43,181 nt of DNA from Candidatus Poseidonia sp. (GCA_030827365.1 JAUREO010000012.1:1-43181); one strand, 5' to 3'. Positions 1-8,117 are shown, counted from the stretch's first letter. Made by a program: numbers and translations. Notes: generated from the letters alone by a model not told the origin.

Positions 1-1
1 A

Positions 2-757
2 TTTGCAGAGGAGGTTGCCGAATACCTCAATAGAATGGGCGTCAAATCTCATCATCTTCATTCTGAAATCGATACCATCGAACGAACTGAAATCATCAAT
101 GCACTTCGCCTTGGCCACATTGATGTCATCGTTGGAATCAATCTCCTCAGAGAAGGGCTTGACATCCCGGAGGTCAGTTTAGTCGCTATCTTTGATGCAG
201 GCAAACAAGGTTTCCTTCGAAATGAACGAAGTTTGCTTCAAACAATTGGAAGGGCTGCAAGAAATTCCGAGGGAAAGGTGATATTGTACTCGGATGATGT
301 CTCACCTGCGATGGCTGCATCAATTCGTCAAACTCTCGAAAGAAGAGAGCGACAACAGCAATACAATACGGAGCATGGAATCGTTCCTGAAACGATTCAA
401 AAGGCACTTCCTACGATGGCGGCTGACCTTGACGACCTTCTGGTTGGGACCACCACATCAAAGGATGGATCTAAGCGCCTTATTTCTCGAAAAGGCGGTC
501 GAAAAGAAGGAGATTGGGCACAACGAATGCAACTTGGTGCAGGTTCATGGCTCGGTTCAAAAATTTCAATTGAAAATTCAAAATCACAATTGAATAATCA
601 TCAAGATTTCGACACACCAAATACTGAGGATATGTCAAAAGAACAGATAGTGCAACTTCTTCGTGAACAAATGGAACAAGCTGCTTTAGAACTCGATTTC
701 GAGCGCGCAGCAGCATTAAGAGACGAAATTTATCTAATCGAGAAAACCGAGGAGTAA
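2..757 (+). CDS. uvrB: UvrABC system protein B, C-terminal part (5' end outside window)
   Basis: Carboxy-terminal part of UvrB, the helicase-like damage-verification subunit of nucleotide excision repair, which loads onto DNA with UvrA and recruits UvrC. The reading frame is open from base 2, so the gene is cut by the window edge rather than broken. The visible part begins in helicase domain 2 and holds [20 protein letters not shown] and the motif VI stretch QTIGRAARN, both highly typical of UvrB. The last 40 residues ([20 protein letters not shown] onward) are the UVR domain that contacts UvrC. Between them lies a family-typical linker of about 100 residues. The next gene starts 41 bases downstream on the same strand. 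UvrB is of bacterial origin and patchy in archaea; its presence is common in mesophilic euryarchaea. Confidence 0.95.
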   Translation, partial: FAEEVAEYLNRMGVKSHHLHSEIDTIERTEIINALRLGHIDVIVGINLLREGLDIPEVSLVAIFDAGKQGFLRNERSLLQTIGRAARNSEGKVILYSDDVSPAMAASIRQTLERRERQQQYNTEHGIVPETIQKALPTMAADLDDLLVGTTTSKDGSKRLISRKGGRKEGDWAQRMQLGAGSWLGSKISIENSKSQLNNHQDFDTPNTEDMSKEQIVQLLREQMEQAALELDFERAAALRDEIYLIEKTEE

Positions 758-798
758 CAGGAGCAAAATATCATTGACTCCATGCCAACAGGAGACTC

Positions 799-1806
799 AT
801 GAGTGATCCATTTGACCCTCGCTCCTTTGACCAGCCAGTGAAGGATTATTCATTTTCAGATGCCCAAAACCTCAACGGTTTGTTTGAGCAGATGCGCAAC
901 GCAGGAGGATTTACCGCAACGAAACTCGTTGAAGCAAAAGACATCGTTGAAGATATGATTGGCGCTCTCAAAAGTGTGGACCATGATGCCTCGAAGGTAA
1001 CGAATTGGCTCTCTTTTCCGGCATGTTTGTGTGCTACCGGGACAAGGGCGTTTTTTGTTGAAGCGATTAAAAACAGAGCATTCAATGTCATATCAACGAC
1101 ATGTGGAACGCTCGATCACGATATTGCGAGGGCTCACAAAAACTACTACCATGGTTCGTTCGATCTCGATGACCGCGTTCTTGGCGAACACGAGTTAATG
1201 CGACTTGGAAATGTCATCGTTCCGAATTCATCCTATGGAGAAATTCTTGAAACTGTACTTCAACCCGTTCTGGAAGACATCTATCAAGACCGCCAAAAGG
1301 AGACTGGACTCTCGGGTGCCGATGCTTGGGTAGGATTTGGAAGTATACACCTTGTTTGGGAATTAGGTCGACGAATCGGCACCCCCGACTCGATTATCTA
1401 TTGGGCGGCGAAGCATCAAATTCCAATATGCATACCAGGAATCACCGATGGCTCAATCGGTGCACAATTGTTCATGTTTCGCCAAAAACATAGGGAATTT
1501 CACATCGATACACTCGCAGATGAACAAGTGATGAGTGACTTAACCTGGGATGTTGAAAATTCTCATGCGCTAATGATCGGCGGAGGGATTTCAAAGCACC
1601 ATGTAATTTGGTGGAACCAATATCGCGGAGGCCTTGATAGTGCTGTGTACATCACTACAGCTCCAGAACACGATGGGAGTCTGTCTGGTGCAAGACTGCG
1701 AGAGGCCATATCATGGGGAAAGATGAGGCCCGAGGCACCTCATGTTTGTGTTGAAGGGGATGCGAGTCTACTATTACCGTTACTCGGTGCAGCAATTTTC
1801 AATTGA
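799..1806 (+). CDS. dys: Deoxyhypusine synthase
   Basis: Transfers the aminobutyl group of spermidine to a lysine of translation factor aIF5A, the first step of hypusine formation, in the cytoplasm. The 335-residue length fits the family. Strong family blocks are STTCGTLDHDIARAHKNYY near residue 100, VPNSSYGEILE, and GGGISKHH, where K266 is the expected catalytic lysine that forms the enzyme-imine. Near the end, TTAPEHDGSLSGAR and EAISWGK match the spermidine/NAD site of eukaryotic and archaeal enzymes. The ATG at 799 follows GGAG (791-794), which supports this start. It follows uvrB on the same strand and ends 2 bases before the convergent gene at 1809. The target aIF5A and the spermidine genes are not in the window. 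Confidence 0.96.
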   Translation: MSDPFDPRSFDQPVKDYSFSDAQNLNGLFEQMRNAGGFTATKLVEAKDIVEDMIGALKSVDHDASKVTNWLSFPACLCATGTRAFFVEAIKNRAFNVISTTCGTLDHDIARAHKNYYHGSFDLDDRVLGEHELMRLGNVIVPNSSYGEILETVLQPVLEDIYQDRQKETGLSGADAWVGFGSIHLVWELGRRIGTPDSIIYWAAKHQIPICIPGITDGSIGAQLFMFRQKHREFHIDTLADEQVMSDLTWDVENSHALMIGGGISKHHVIWWNQYRGGLDSAVYITTAPEHDGSLSGARLREAISWGKMRPEAPHVCVEGDASLLLPLLGAAIFN

Positions 1807-1808
1807 AA

Positions 1809-2690
1809 TTACATTTTTTCAATTGATGCTATCAATTCCATAAGCATGGTTCGTAAAGGGACGTATGGCCTCCAACCATCCTGTCGCTTCCGAAGTAGAA
1901 GACTATGAAGCGGTTCTAAATTGGGTCGATTTGGTGGTGTCCCTGTGTATGCTTGAATCATTAGAGGGAGCTCTATGGATTGAAGTGTCTCTTTACGAAA
2001 TTCACCGGATTTGCTTTGATTCCATCTCGAGAAAAGCACACTGAATTCACTTTGCGTATCTTCGATTGACCATCCACGTCGACCACAAATCTCGATAATG
2101 TCCGGAAGGGATTGCATACTCAAACACATCACGATAGCATCGGAGACATCGCGTGGACTCACCCAATAATATGCTTGATCATCGCTTTCTACTTCGATGC
2201 CATCTTTCCAATGATGAATTGTTTCACATAATGGCAGTGAAGTGTCATACGCTAAGAGGTCATGAATTTGAAAGATAACCGTATTTTTTTGTAATTTTTC
2301 AATTGATTTATCGAAGGATATGAGGAAGTTTTTGCATTCCTCACTTTCAGGAATCTGATCCGAGGGCGTAGAAATCACTGTCTGGGCGAGTTCAATATGC
2401 CTCGAAAGAACCATATTCGGATCTATACCATAAAATTTCCAATCTTGGAGAGGAATCGATGCATGAGCCCCCTCGGTCATTGTAGGTTGCCATCCGTTCT
2501 GCATTAATCGTTCAAGAAGTGCAAACAAGAGAGGCTTCGGGATTGTGGGTGAAATGTGTACCTCCATTGAAGTCCCTATCCTGACGGGGAAGGTATAAAA
2601 TTTCAATATTCCCCGTGCAAAATAAAATGGAAGAGTCCTTAAGGATTTTTTAAAACCCAAGAATTCAATTGAAAGTGGATTTAATTTCAT
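1809..2690 (-). CDS. Uncharacterised protein with a degenerate SDR/epimerase-like C-terminal half
   Basis: A 293-residue protein I do not recognise with certainty. The C-terminal half has the layout of extended short-chain dehydrogenases (NAD-dependent epimerases): YYWVSPRDVSDAIVMCL resembles the block where these enzymes have a conserved 'v.v.Dva.a' segment, LPDIIEICGRRGWSIED resembles the 'yNigg...s..el' strand, and the end, GWRPYVPLRTMLMELIASIE, resembles the typical 'lGw.P...l..gl...i' ending. The N-terminal Rossmann glycine motif (GxxGxxG) and the catalytic YxxxK are not visible, so it is probably not an active oxidoreductase. No signal peptide or clear membrane helix is seen. It is transcribed divergently from the PRC-barrel gene across a repeat-bearing 195-base region. 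It could equally be an unrelated lineage-specific protein. Confidence 0.55.
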   Translation of the reverse strand: MKLNPLSIEFLGFKKSLRTLPFYFARGILKFYTFPVRIGTSMEVHISPTIPKPLLFALLERLMQNGWQPTMTEGAHASIPLQDWKFYGIDPNMVLSRHIELAQTVISTPSDQIPESEECKNFLISFDKSIEKLQKNTVIFQIHDLLAYDTSLPLCETIHHWKDGIEVESDDQAYYWVSPRDVSDAIVMCLSMQSLPDIIEICGRRGWSIEDTQSEFSVLFSRWNQSKSGEFRKETLQSIELPLMIQAYTGTPPNRPNLEPLHSLLLRKRQDGWRPYVPLRTMLMELIASIEKM

Positions 2691-2725
2691 CTGTTATAAG
2701 GAAAAAAAATGCATTAAAATTTGAA

Positions 2726-2793
2726 AAATTATGCGACATTTTGACGCGAATTAAATATTGAGGTTCAATTGAAAATTCATAAATTATGCGACA
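2726..2793. repeat. Direct repeat AAATTATGCGACA in divergent intergenic region
   Basis: The 13-base word AAATTATGCGACA occurs exactly at 2726-2738 and again at 2781-2793, 55 bases apart. A third, partial copy (AAATTATG) lies at 2805-2812. The words sit in the AT-rich 195-base region between the divergent genes starting at 2690 (minus) and 2886 (plus), upstream of the TATA-like box at 2831. Position and exact repetition suggest binding sites for a regulator, but no such protein can be named. Confidence 0.5.
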
Positions 2794-2830
2794 ATTACAA
2801 TTGGAAATTATGTTATTTTTATCGAAGAGA

Positions 2831-2838
2831 TTATATGG
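2831..2838 (+). promoter_or_regulatory. TATA-box-like element upstream of PRC-barrel gene
   Basis: TTATATGG begins 55 bases before the ATG at 2886. The same eight bases lie 56 bases before the L7Ae start (4681-4688), which supports a shared archaeal TATA box giving a leader of about 25-30 bases. Confidence 0.5.
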
Positions 2839-2885
2839 CGTCTATAGAGAGGGATAATACAAGCCAATAGGCCGGAGATGGGAAA

Positions 2886-3470
2886 ATGAAGAAAGAAGAA
2901 TACAACATCCAAGAGCTTCTTCAACGGGATGTGTATGTGAACGATGTGAAGGTCGGGACAATTGTTGGTGAACGCCATCATCCCAATGTTACACGTGTTC
3001 AATCCATGCGCATTCGAGTTGAAGCAGACATACAAGATGAATACATGAGAAAGCCAGCAGACTTGGCACCTCTTCCAAAGGAACTGGTGCACAGCATCCG
3101 AAACGATGGTGCAGTAAAACTGACAAAGTCGATGAGGGAATTGCAACGAAGGTGGAGGAATACAGTGCGTATAGACGAAAAATTATACGCACCAGATGAA
3201 ATGCTCGACAAAGCAGTTTTGGATAATCAAGGCGATGAAATCGGGGTAATTGTCGATCTGCATAAGAAGAAGCGAACCTACACTGGCGTTATCGTCAAAA
3301 CTCGTCGAACCATCCAAATGGAATTTGGTGTTGAAGAATTTATTCGAATTCCAATTGGAGCAATTGCAAGAACTCGCGAATCCCTTGACGAAATTGTCTT
3401 GTCGAGAACTTTCGACAAAATCATGCAATTGCCGACCTACATAAAAATCAACAGCGATGAAGAAGAGTGA
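2886..3470 (+). CDS. PRC-barrel-like protein with two predicted lobes
   Basis: A 194-residue soluble protein. Two segments look like PRC-barrel-type small beta domains: residues about 10-75 (LLQRDVYVNDVKVGTIVGE, then alternating beta segments) and about 100-185 (AVLDNQGDEIGVIVDLHKKK, then EFIRIPIGAIARTRESLDEI). PRC-barrels bind RNA or proteins in RimM, photosynthetic reaction centre H subunit and many archaeal proteins of unknown role. The tail is acidic (NSDEEE). No membrane helix or signal peptide is present. It stands alone on its strand after a TATA-like box and is followed 52 bases later by tRNA-Ile. The fold call rests on the pattern 'G..vG.v.....' at the start of each lobe; function is unknown. 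Confidence 0.7.
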   Translation: MKKEEYNIQELLQRDVYVNDVKVGTIVGERHHPNVTRVQSMRIRVEADIQDEYMRKPADLAPLPKELVHSIRNDGAVKLTKSMRELQRRWRNTVRIDEKLYAPDEMLDKAVLDNQGDEIGVIVDLHKKKRTYTGVIVKTRRTIQMEFGVEEFIRIPIGAIARTRESLDEIVLSRTFDKIMQLPTYIKINSDEEE

Positions 3471-3522
3471 TTTGTTCCGTCATTCTTATGATGGGGAGGC
3501 TCGCCGCTCGGAATACTGCTCT

Positions 3523-3599
3523 GCGCGGGTAGCTTAGTCGGTTGGAGCACCCGGCTGATAACCGGGAGGTCGCAGGTTCGAGTCCTGCCTCGCGCACCA
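3523..3599 (+). tRNA. tRNA-Ile(GAT)
   Basis: Cloverleaf reads cleanly: acceptor GCGCGGG pairs with CTCGCGC (one G-T pair), anticodon stem CCCGG/CCGGG around loop CTGATAA gives anticodon GAT, and T arm GCAGG-TTCGAGT-CCTGC is perfect. Discriminator A3596 is followed by an encoded CCA (3597-3599). No intron is seen. A TATA-like TTCTTATG lies about 35 bases upstream. Confidence 0.97.
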
Positions 3600-3655
3600 C
3601 ACCTTCGCAAAGAAGATGTATCAAATTCGCTTGGGTTGATTCAAGGGGAGTTTCA

Positions 3656-4612
3656 GTGGTCGTCGTTTCAAGCACTTCGATGACTCCAATAGCGAGTCAA
3701 CTCGCACAGGAACTTGGTTGCCAACACGTCACGATTGAGACTCGCAGGTTTCCTGACACTGAGGGTTACATCCGAATTGCTACTGAGGACATCGATGCCA
3801 TTCGCCATGAGAGGGTTATCGTAGTATCCAACACCTTTCCAGACTCAGGAATCGTCGAGACATTACTCATTCTAGATTGCATTGGAGATTTGCGAAATGG
3901 TGATCTATCGAATTACAGCAACATCGAACCTCAACTCTTACCGAAAGTAGATGAGCAAATTTTGCTCGCTATTCCTTATTTTGGATATTCGAGGCAAGAC
4001 AAACGGTTCAAGCCAGGTGAAGTGATTTCTGCAAAGGCAATTGGCAAATTGCTCTCATCGAAATGCAATGGCATCATTTGTCTTGATATCCACGCTCCAA
4101 AAGTCCTCGAAGAACTTGATTTCCCTATTGCATTTACCACTGCTATGCCAGAACTTGCAGACCATTTGAGTCAAACAGTCAAGCCAGATTTTATCTTGTC
4201 GCCAGACAAAGGGGCGATCGAAAGAGCGTCCATGGTCGCCGAGTTAATGGGTTGTGAATTTTCGTATTTGGAAAAAGTGAGAATCGATGCACGGACGATT
4301 CGCCATGAGGCAAAAGATTTGGATGTTGTTGGCAAAAAAGTTGTCATTGTTGATGACATGATAGCAACAGGTGGCACAATTTGTCGAGCTGCAGAGGCCC
4401 TTCGAGAGCAAGGTGCAATAGAAGTTCATGCAGCATGTTCACACGGACTTTTCACAGGAGGTGCCATCCCAAGATTGCTACGCTATGTCGACGATGTTCA
4501 TGCTACTGGAAGTCTTGAAAATGCACGTGATGTGATCCCATGTGGAAAGGCCTTGGCGAGAGGAGTTCGAGAACTTGAACAACGGCTTGGATGGTCATCA
4601 AAATTGGAATAA
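3656..4612 (+). CDS. prs: Ribose-phosphate pyrophosphokinase (PRPP synthetase)
   Basis: Makes 5-phosphoribosyl-1-pyrophosphate from ribose 5-phosphate and ATP for purine, pyrimidine, His and Trp synthesis. From the chosen GTG start the protein has 318 residues, near the family norm. The frame stays open back into the tRNA-Ile gene, but an upstream start at 3542 would lie inside the tRNA; the GTG at 3656 follows AAGGGGAG with good spacing and places the first strand (VVVSSTS) where the family begins. Visible motifs are YFGYSRQDKRFKPGE (ATP-binding flexible region), LDIHAPKVLEELDFP, SPDKGAIERA and the PRPP loop VVIVDDMIATGGTICRAA at about residues 226-243. It lies between tRNA-Ile and the ribosomal protein operon. 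Confidence 0.95.
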   Translation: MVVVSSTSMTPIASQLAQELGCQHVTIETRRFPDTEGYIRIATEDIDAIRHERVIVVSNTFPDSGIVETLLILDCIGDLRNGDLSNYSNIEPQLLPKVDEQILLAIPYFGYSRQDKRFKPGEVISAKAIGKLLSSKCNGIICLDIHAPKVLEELDFPIAFTTAMPELADHLSQTVKPDFILSPDKGAIERASMVAELMGCEFSYLEKVRIDARTIRHEAKDLDVVGKKVVIVDDMIATGGTICRAAEALREQGAIEVHAACSHGLFTGGAIPRLLRYVDDVHATGSLENARDVIPCGKALARGVRELEQRLGWSSKLE

Positions 4613-4680
4613 TACTTCACAGTACATCGATTTAGTCAATCATAATATGAATTGCCCTTTCTTTCGATACTCCGTAGGCC

Positions 4681-4688
4681 TTATATGG
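4681..4688 (+). promoter_or_regulatory. TATA-box-like element of the L7Ae-S28e-L24e-Ndk-IF5B operon
   Basis: TTATATGG starts 56 bases upstream of the L7Ae ATG and is followed by the Shine-Dalgarno-like AGGAGGAAGGTGA (4719-4731). It is identical to the element at 2831. Confidence 0.5.
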
Positions 4689-4736
4689 TGGTGGTTCTGC
4701 GGCAAGTTGCTCTTAACAGGAGGAAGGTGAATTCCA

Positions 4737-5111
4737 ATGAGTGTACATGTGCGATATGAAACCCCAGAAGAACTATCAGATAAAATCTACGAAATGATTC
4801 GAATCAACAACAATGATGGCCGAATCAAAAAAGGAAGTAACGAGGTGACAAAAGCCGCAGAACGAGGAACGGCTCAGTTTATTGTTCTCGCAGAAGATGT
4901 CAATCCTCCAGAACTTCTTGCCCATATTCCTTACATTTGTGAAGAAAAAGGGATTCCGTACGGATACGTTCCAAACCAAGAATTCCTTGCAAAAGAAGCA
5001 GGACTACCAAAGGGAGTCAACACCGCTTCAATCGCAATCATTGAGATGAACCGAGATGCAAGCGAAAAGATGACTGAGATCGTTGACGACATTAACGGTA
5101 TCAAGAACTGA
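4737..5111 (+). CDS. rpl7ae: Large ribosomal subunit protein L7Ae
   Basis: Kink-turn RNA-binding protein of 124 residues; in archaea it is part of the 50S subunit and also the core protein of box C/D and H/ACA guide RNPs and of RNase P. The family hallmark is clear: NEVTKAAERGTAQFIVLAEDVNPPELLAHIP, split here as NEVTKAAERG (K-turn contact loop) and VLAEDVNPPE, then IPYGYVPNQEFLAKEAGLPK. A strong AGGAGG precedes the ATG. It is the first gene of a five-gene translation operon, with 13 bases to S28e. Confidence 0.97.
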   Translation: MSVHVRYETPEELSDKIYEMIRINNNDGRIKKGSNEVTKAAERGTAQFIVLAEDVNPPELLAHIPYICEEKGIPYGYVPNQEFLAKEAGLPKGVNTASIAIIEMNRDASEKMTEIVDDINGIKN

Positions 5112-5124
5112 AAGGTGATTGCCC

Positions 5125-5355
5125 ATGTCTGGAGAACAAACTGCTGACAGTTGGCCAGCCGAAGTCGTCGAAATTGTTGGCCGAACAGGTATGACTGGCG
5201 AAGCAACACAAGTGAAAGTCCGTGTCAATGAAGCTCCAAATCCACGTGACGTGGGGCGAATTATCAGTCGAAACGTGGTTGGTCCAATCCGTGTCGGCGA
5301 CATTCTCATGCTCAAGGATACTGGACGAGAAGCACGCAAACTTAACGCCCGATGA
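5125..5355 (+). CDS. rps28e: Small ribosomal subunit protein S28e
   Basis: OB-fold ribosomal protein of 76 residues, present in archaea and eukaryotes. The body reads [20 protein letters not shown] and then [39 protein letters not shown], a near-perfect family match. The ATG at 5125 is preferred to a TTG at 5119 because AAAGGTGAT (5111-5119) then acts as ribosome binding site with proper spacing. Its stop overlaps an ATGA (5352-5355) at the beginning of the L24e frame. Confidence 0.96.
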   Translation: MSGEQTADSWPAEVVEIVGRTGMTGEATQVKVRVNEAPNPRDVGRIISRNVVGPIRVGDILMLKDTGREARKLNAR

Positions 5356-5366
5356 ATGGTGATACA

Positions 5367-5558
5367 ATGGTCGAACGTAGAATCTGCTCATTTTCCGGTG
5401 ATGAAATTGAACCTGGCACCGGCATGATGTATGTCAAGAAGGATGGTAGCGTCTTGTGGTTCAAAAACAGTAAGGCTCGCAAAAACATGATGCAACTTCG
5501 AAGAAATGCTCGAAAAGTCAAATGGACAAGGCACTTTGTCAAGGGCGGAATCAAGTGA
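5367..5558 (+). CDS. rpl24e: Large ribosomal subunit protein L24e, zinc ligands largely lost
   Basis: A 63-residue L24e, a small archaeal/eukaryotic 50S protein near the subunit interface. It is recognised by CSFSGDEIEPGTGMMYVKKD, then LWFKNSKARKN and VKWTRHF. Known archaeal homologues carry a treble-clef zinc site, CxxC near the start and CxxxC in the 'WFCSSKCRKN' segment. Here only the first Cys remains: the second is Ser, and both of the second pair are replaced (WFKNSKARKN). The fold motif is otherwise intact, so it is probably a functional zinc-free form. The ATG at 5367 follows GGTGAT; an alternative ATG at 5352 overlaps the S28e stop and would add five residues. Confidence 0.93.
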   Translation: MVERRICSFSGDEIEPGTGMMYVKKDGSVLWFKNSKARKNMMQLRRNARKVKWTRHFVKGGIK

Positions 5559-5632
5559 TTCAGTTCAACTTGTTTCGTAATTAAGGCGTATTGCTCATAA
5601 ACAGATCGTTTGTACGAAGGAACGGTGAGAAC

Positions 5633-6082
5633 ATGGAAACAACATATGTAATGATAAAGCCAGATGGAGTTCAGAGAGGACTTGTTGGTGAAATTATTCA
5701 ACGATTTGAACGAAAGGGACTGAAGCTTGTCGGATTGAAATCAATGGTCCCAAGCGAAGAAATTGCAAAGAAACACTACGAGGTACATTCAGAACGCTCC
5801 TTTTTCCCCGGTCTCATCCGATTTGTCACCTCAAGCCCTGTTGTTTGCATGGCATGGCAAGGAAGAGACGCAATTAGTGTAGCAAGAAACCTCATCGGCC
5901 CGACCAATGGGAGAGATGCGGCACCTGGAACAATACGCGGTGACTTCGGCATGGATATCGGTTACAATATGATCCACGGCTCGGATGCGGCTGAAACCGC
6001 TGAATTTGAATTATCACTATGGTTCCCTGAAGGTCTCATGACATGGGAAAACACCATGGGCACATGGGTTTATGAAGGCTAA
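5633..6082 (+). CDS. ndk: Nucleoside diphosphate kinase
   Basis: Transfers the gamma phosphate between nucleoside di- and triphosphates through a phospho-histidine. At 149 residues it is of normal length. TYVMIKPDGVQRGLVGEII at the start, SSPVVCMAW, RNLIGPTNGRDAAPGTIRGD and NMIHGSD are all diagnostic, with H115 as the catalytic histidine. The ATG at 5633 is chosen because it follows GGTGAG and puts the conserved beta-strand at the N terminus; the frame is open upstream for 14 more residues without support. Its place between L24e and aIF5B is the classical euryarchaeal order. Confidence 0.97.
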   Translation: METTYVMIKPDGVQRGLVGEIIQRFERKGLKLVGLKSMVPSEEIAKKHYEVHSERSFFPGLIRFVTSSPVVCMAWQGRDAISVARNLIGPTNGRDAAPGTIRGDFGMDIGYNMIHGSDAAETAEFELSLWFPEGLMTWENTMGTWVYEG

Positions 6083-6111
6083 TCAAAAACTCCTGACAGG
6101 AGTGTGATTTC

Positions 6112-8034
6112 GTGACAGAAGATGTTTCAACCGCTCCCTCCGATGAAGGTGGGCAGCAAAAAGGGTACAATCGCCAACCGATTGTATCGGTGCTGGGTCA
6201 CGTTGACCATGGTAAAACAAGCGTATTGGACCTCGTCCGTTCAATTGGTTCTGAACGACAGGCAAGCGTCATGAATCGAGAAGCGGGAGGTATCACGCAA
6301 CACATTGGTGCAACCGAAGTTCCTGCAGATGTACTCAATGAGACATGTAAGGAAATGATGCGAGGAAGGAAATTCAAGTCTCCGGGTTTGCTTTTCATCG
6401 ATACGCCAGGGCATCATTCTTTCATATCACTGCGAAATAGAGGTGGTTCAGTTGCAGATATTGCAGTTCTTGTCATCGATATCATGTCAGGTCTCCAACC
6501 TCAAACGATTGAATCACTCAATATTCTTCGAAGCACGAAAACTCCATTCGTCATTGCTTTAAACAAGGTCGACAGGATACATGGCTGGAACACCCAACGA
6601 GGAAGGTCCTTCATTGAATCACTTCAACATCAGAACAAGAACACCGTTGAACTTTTTGAAGAACGATATTGGAAATTTTTAGGTGTTCTATCCGAGCATG
6701 GCTTCAATGCTGAACGGTATGACCAAATCAAAGATTTCAGAAACAATGTGGCCCTCGTACCCATGTCAGCAAAGGACGGTGAAGGATTACAAGATCTCCT
6801 CACGGTTACGGTTGGTCTTGCAGAGCGATTCTTGGATGCAAGGCTTACCGACACACTTGGACCATCAGAAGCAACTGTTCTTGAGATGAGGGAAGAAGTT
6901 GGAATGGGCAAAACCATCGATGTAATTCTCTACCGAGGTAGCCTTCAAGTTGGAGACCAAATCCTTCTCGCCGGGGAAGATGGTCCATTTTTAACCCACA
7001 TCAAGGGTTTGAAGCGACCAAAAGGCATGTCTGAAATGAGAGATGCTGGAAAACGATGGGTTGACGTAGATGAAGTTCAAGCCGCTTCTGGTGTAAAAAT
7101 CGTAGCACCTGAGCTTGAAAAAACAATTGCTGGAACAACCCTTCACCTTGCTAACACGGTCGAAGATGAAGAGAGGGCAAGACAGTCTCTCTCGGAAGAA
7201 TGGCGTGAAATCTTCGATAATATGCCATTGATGTGTCAAACCTGCAAATCCGTAGTTCAACGCAGAGATTTCACTCAACACACCTCAGAGGGAACATGCA
7301 GGGGTGCCGTCGAGGAAAAAGATGGTGTGGTGATTAAGGCAGACACTGTCGGTGGACTCGAAGCATTAGCACATGAATTACTCAAATTAAAAATCCCAGT
7401 TCGACAAGCGACGGTGGGTGCGGTGAACAAAAAAGATATCTTCATGGCACAATCAGCCACCAACCCTCTCAACAAAGTCATTCTTGGATTTTCAACAAAA
7501 GCAAATGCTGATGCTGAACGATTATTTGAATCAGCAGAAGACGTACACTACATTTCTGGTGCAATTATCTATCATATTCTCGAGCAATTCGAGCAGTGGA
7601 GGGAGGAAACGCAGCGCCAACTTGAAGCAGAACAGCGTGATAATCTGGTGTATCCTGGAAAATTACTCTACCTGGAAAATCACACCTTCCGTCAAAAAAA
7701 CCCTGCGATCATCGGAGTACGTGTTTTGGGCGGAAGAGTACATGTTGGTCAAAAATTGATGAGCCTCGATGGTACCTCCCTCGGTCAAGTTCGAAGTCTT
7801 CGAACCAGAGATTCAGAAGACGTCAAAGAAGCCAAGCAAGGTGACGAAGTTGCTCTTGCTCTACAAGGACCAACTGTCGGACGCCAAATTAACGAGTTGG
7901 ACGAATTTTACGTCGATATACCCGAGCGGCATGCTTCAAGATTAAGAAAAATCGAATTAACTGCCCGAGAATCTGAAATTCTTGAAGAAATTACCAAACT
8001 TCATCGAAAAAATGACCATTATTGGGGCAGATAA
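6112..8034 (+). CDS. infB: Translation initiation factor aIF5B with a CCHC insertion
   Basis: GTPase that helps initiator tRNA binding and subunit joining. At 640 residues it matches the short archaeal form. The G domain shows GHVDHGKTS (G1, residues 28-36), DTPGHHSF (G3, with His-Ser in place of the usual Glu-Ala) and NKVDR (G4). Domain II begins at EATVLEMREEVGMGKTIDVI and domain III at GVVIKADTVGGLEALAHELL; the last third is domain IV. Unusually, between domains II and III there is C375-x2-C378-x11-H390-x5-C396, which looks like a small CCHC zinc finger and is absent from the archaeal homologues I know. The gene starts with GTG after GACAGGAGTGTGATTTC. Last gene of the L7Ae operon. Confidence 0.95.
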   Translation: MTEDVSTAPSDEGGQQKGYNRQPIVSVLGHVDHGKTSVLDLVRSIGSERQASVMNREAGGITQHIGATEVPADVLNETCKEMMRGRKFKSPGLLFIDTPGHHSFISLRNRGGSVADIAVLVIDIMSGLQPQTIESLNILRSTKTPFVIALNKVDRIHGWNTQRGRSFIESLQHQNKNTVELFEERYWKFLGVLSEHGFNAERYDQIKDFRNNVALVPMSAKDGEGLQDLLTVTVGLAERFLDARLTDTLGPSEATVLEMREEVGMGKTIDVILYRGSLQVGDQILLAGEDGPFLTHIKGLKRPKGMSEMRDAGKRWVDVDEVQAASGVKIVAPELEKTIAGTTLHLANTVEDEERARQSLSEEWREIFDNMPLMCQTCKSVVQRRDFTQHTSEGTCRGAVEEKDGVVIKADTVGGLEALAHELLKLKIPVRQATVGAVNKKDIFMAQSATNPLNKVILGFSTKANADAERLFESAEDVHYISGAIIYHILEQFEQWREETQRQLEAEQRDNLVYPGKLLYLENHTFRQKNPAIIGVRVLGGRVHVGQKLMSLDGTSLGQVRSLRTRDSEDVKEAKQGDEVALALQGPTVGRQINELDEFYVDIPERHASRLRKIELTARESEILEEITKLHRKNDHYWGR

Positions 8035-8071
8035 TCGTAGAAGTTCGCTTGACTTAGTTTGAGCGCACATT

Positions 8072-8080
8072 CATATAAGA
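8072..8080 (+). promoter_or_regulatory. TATA-box-like element upstream of MoxR gene
   Basis: CATATAAGA lies 46 bases before the ATG at 8118 in the 83-base gap after aIF5B, followed by AAGGTGG as ribosome binding site. It suggests a separate promoter for the MoxR gene. Confidence 0.45.
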
Positions 8081-8117
8081 TAGGTTTGAACATAGCATGA
8101 ACAAGGTGGAATGAAAT

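Noticed and set aside
3542-3655. Upstream extension of the PRPP synthetase frame from an ATG at 3542
   Set aside because: That start lies inside the tRNA-Ile gene; the GTG at 3656 has a ribosome binding site and gives the family length.
3448-3675. 75-residue minus-strand frame across tRNA-Ile
   Set aside because: It is antisense to a tRNA, the usual source of such spurious proteins.
5342-5701. 119-residue minus-strand frame over L24e and Ndk
   Set aside because: It is fully antisense to two conserved genes and has no recognisable motif.
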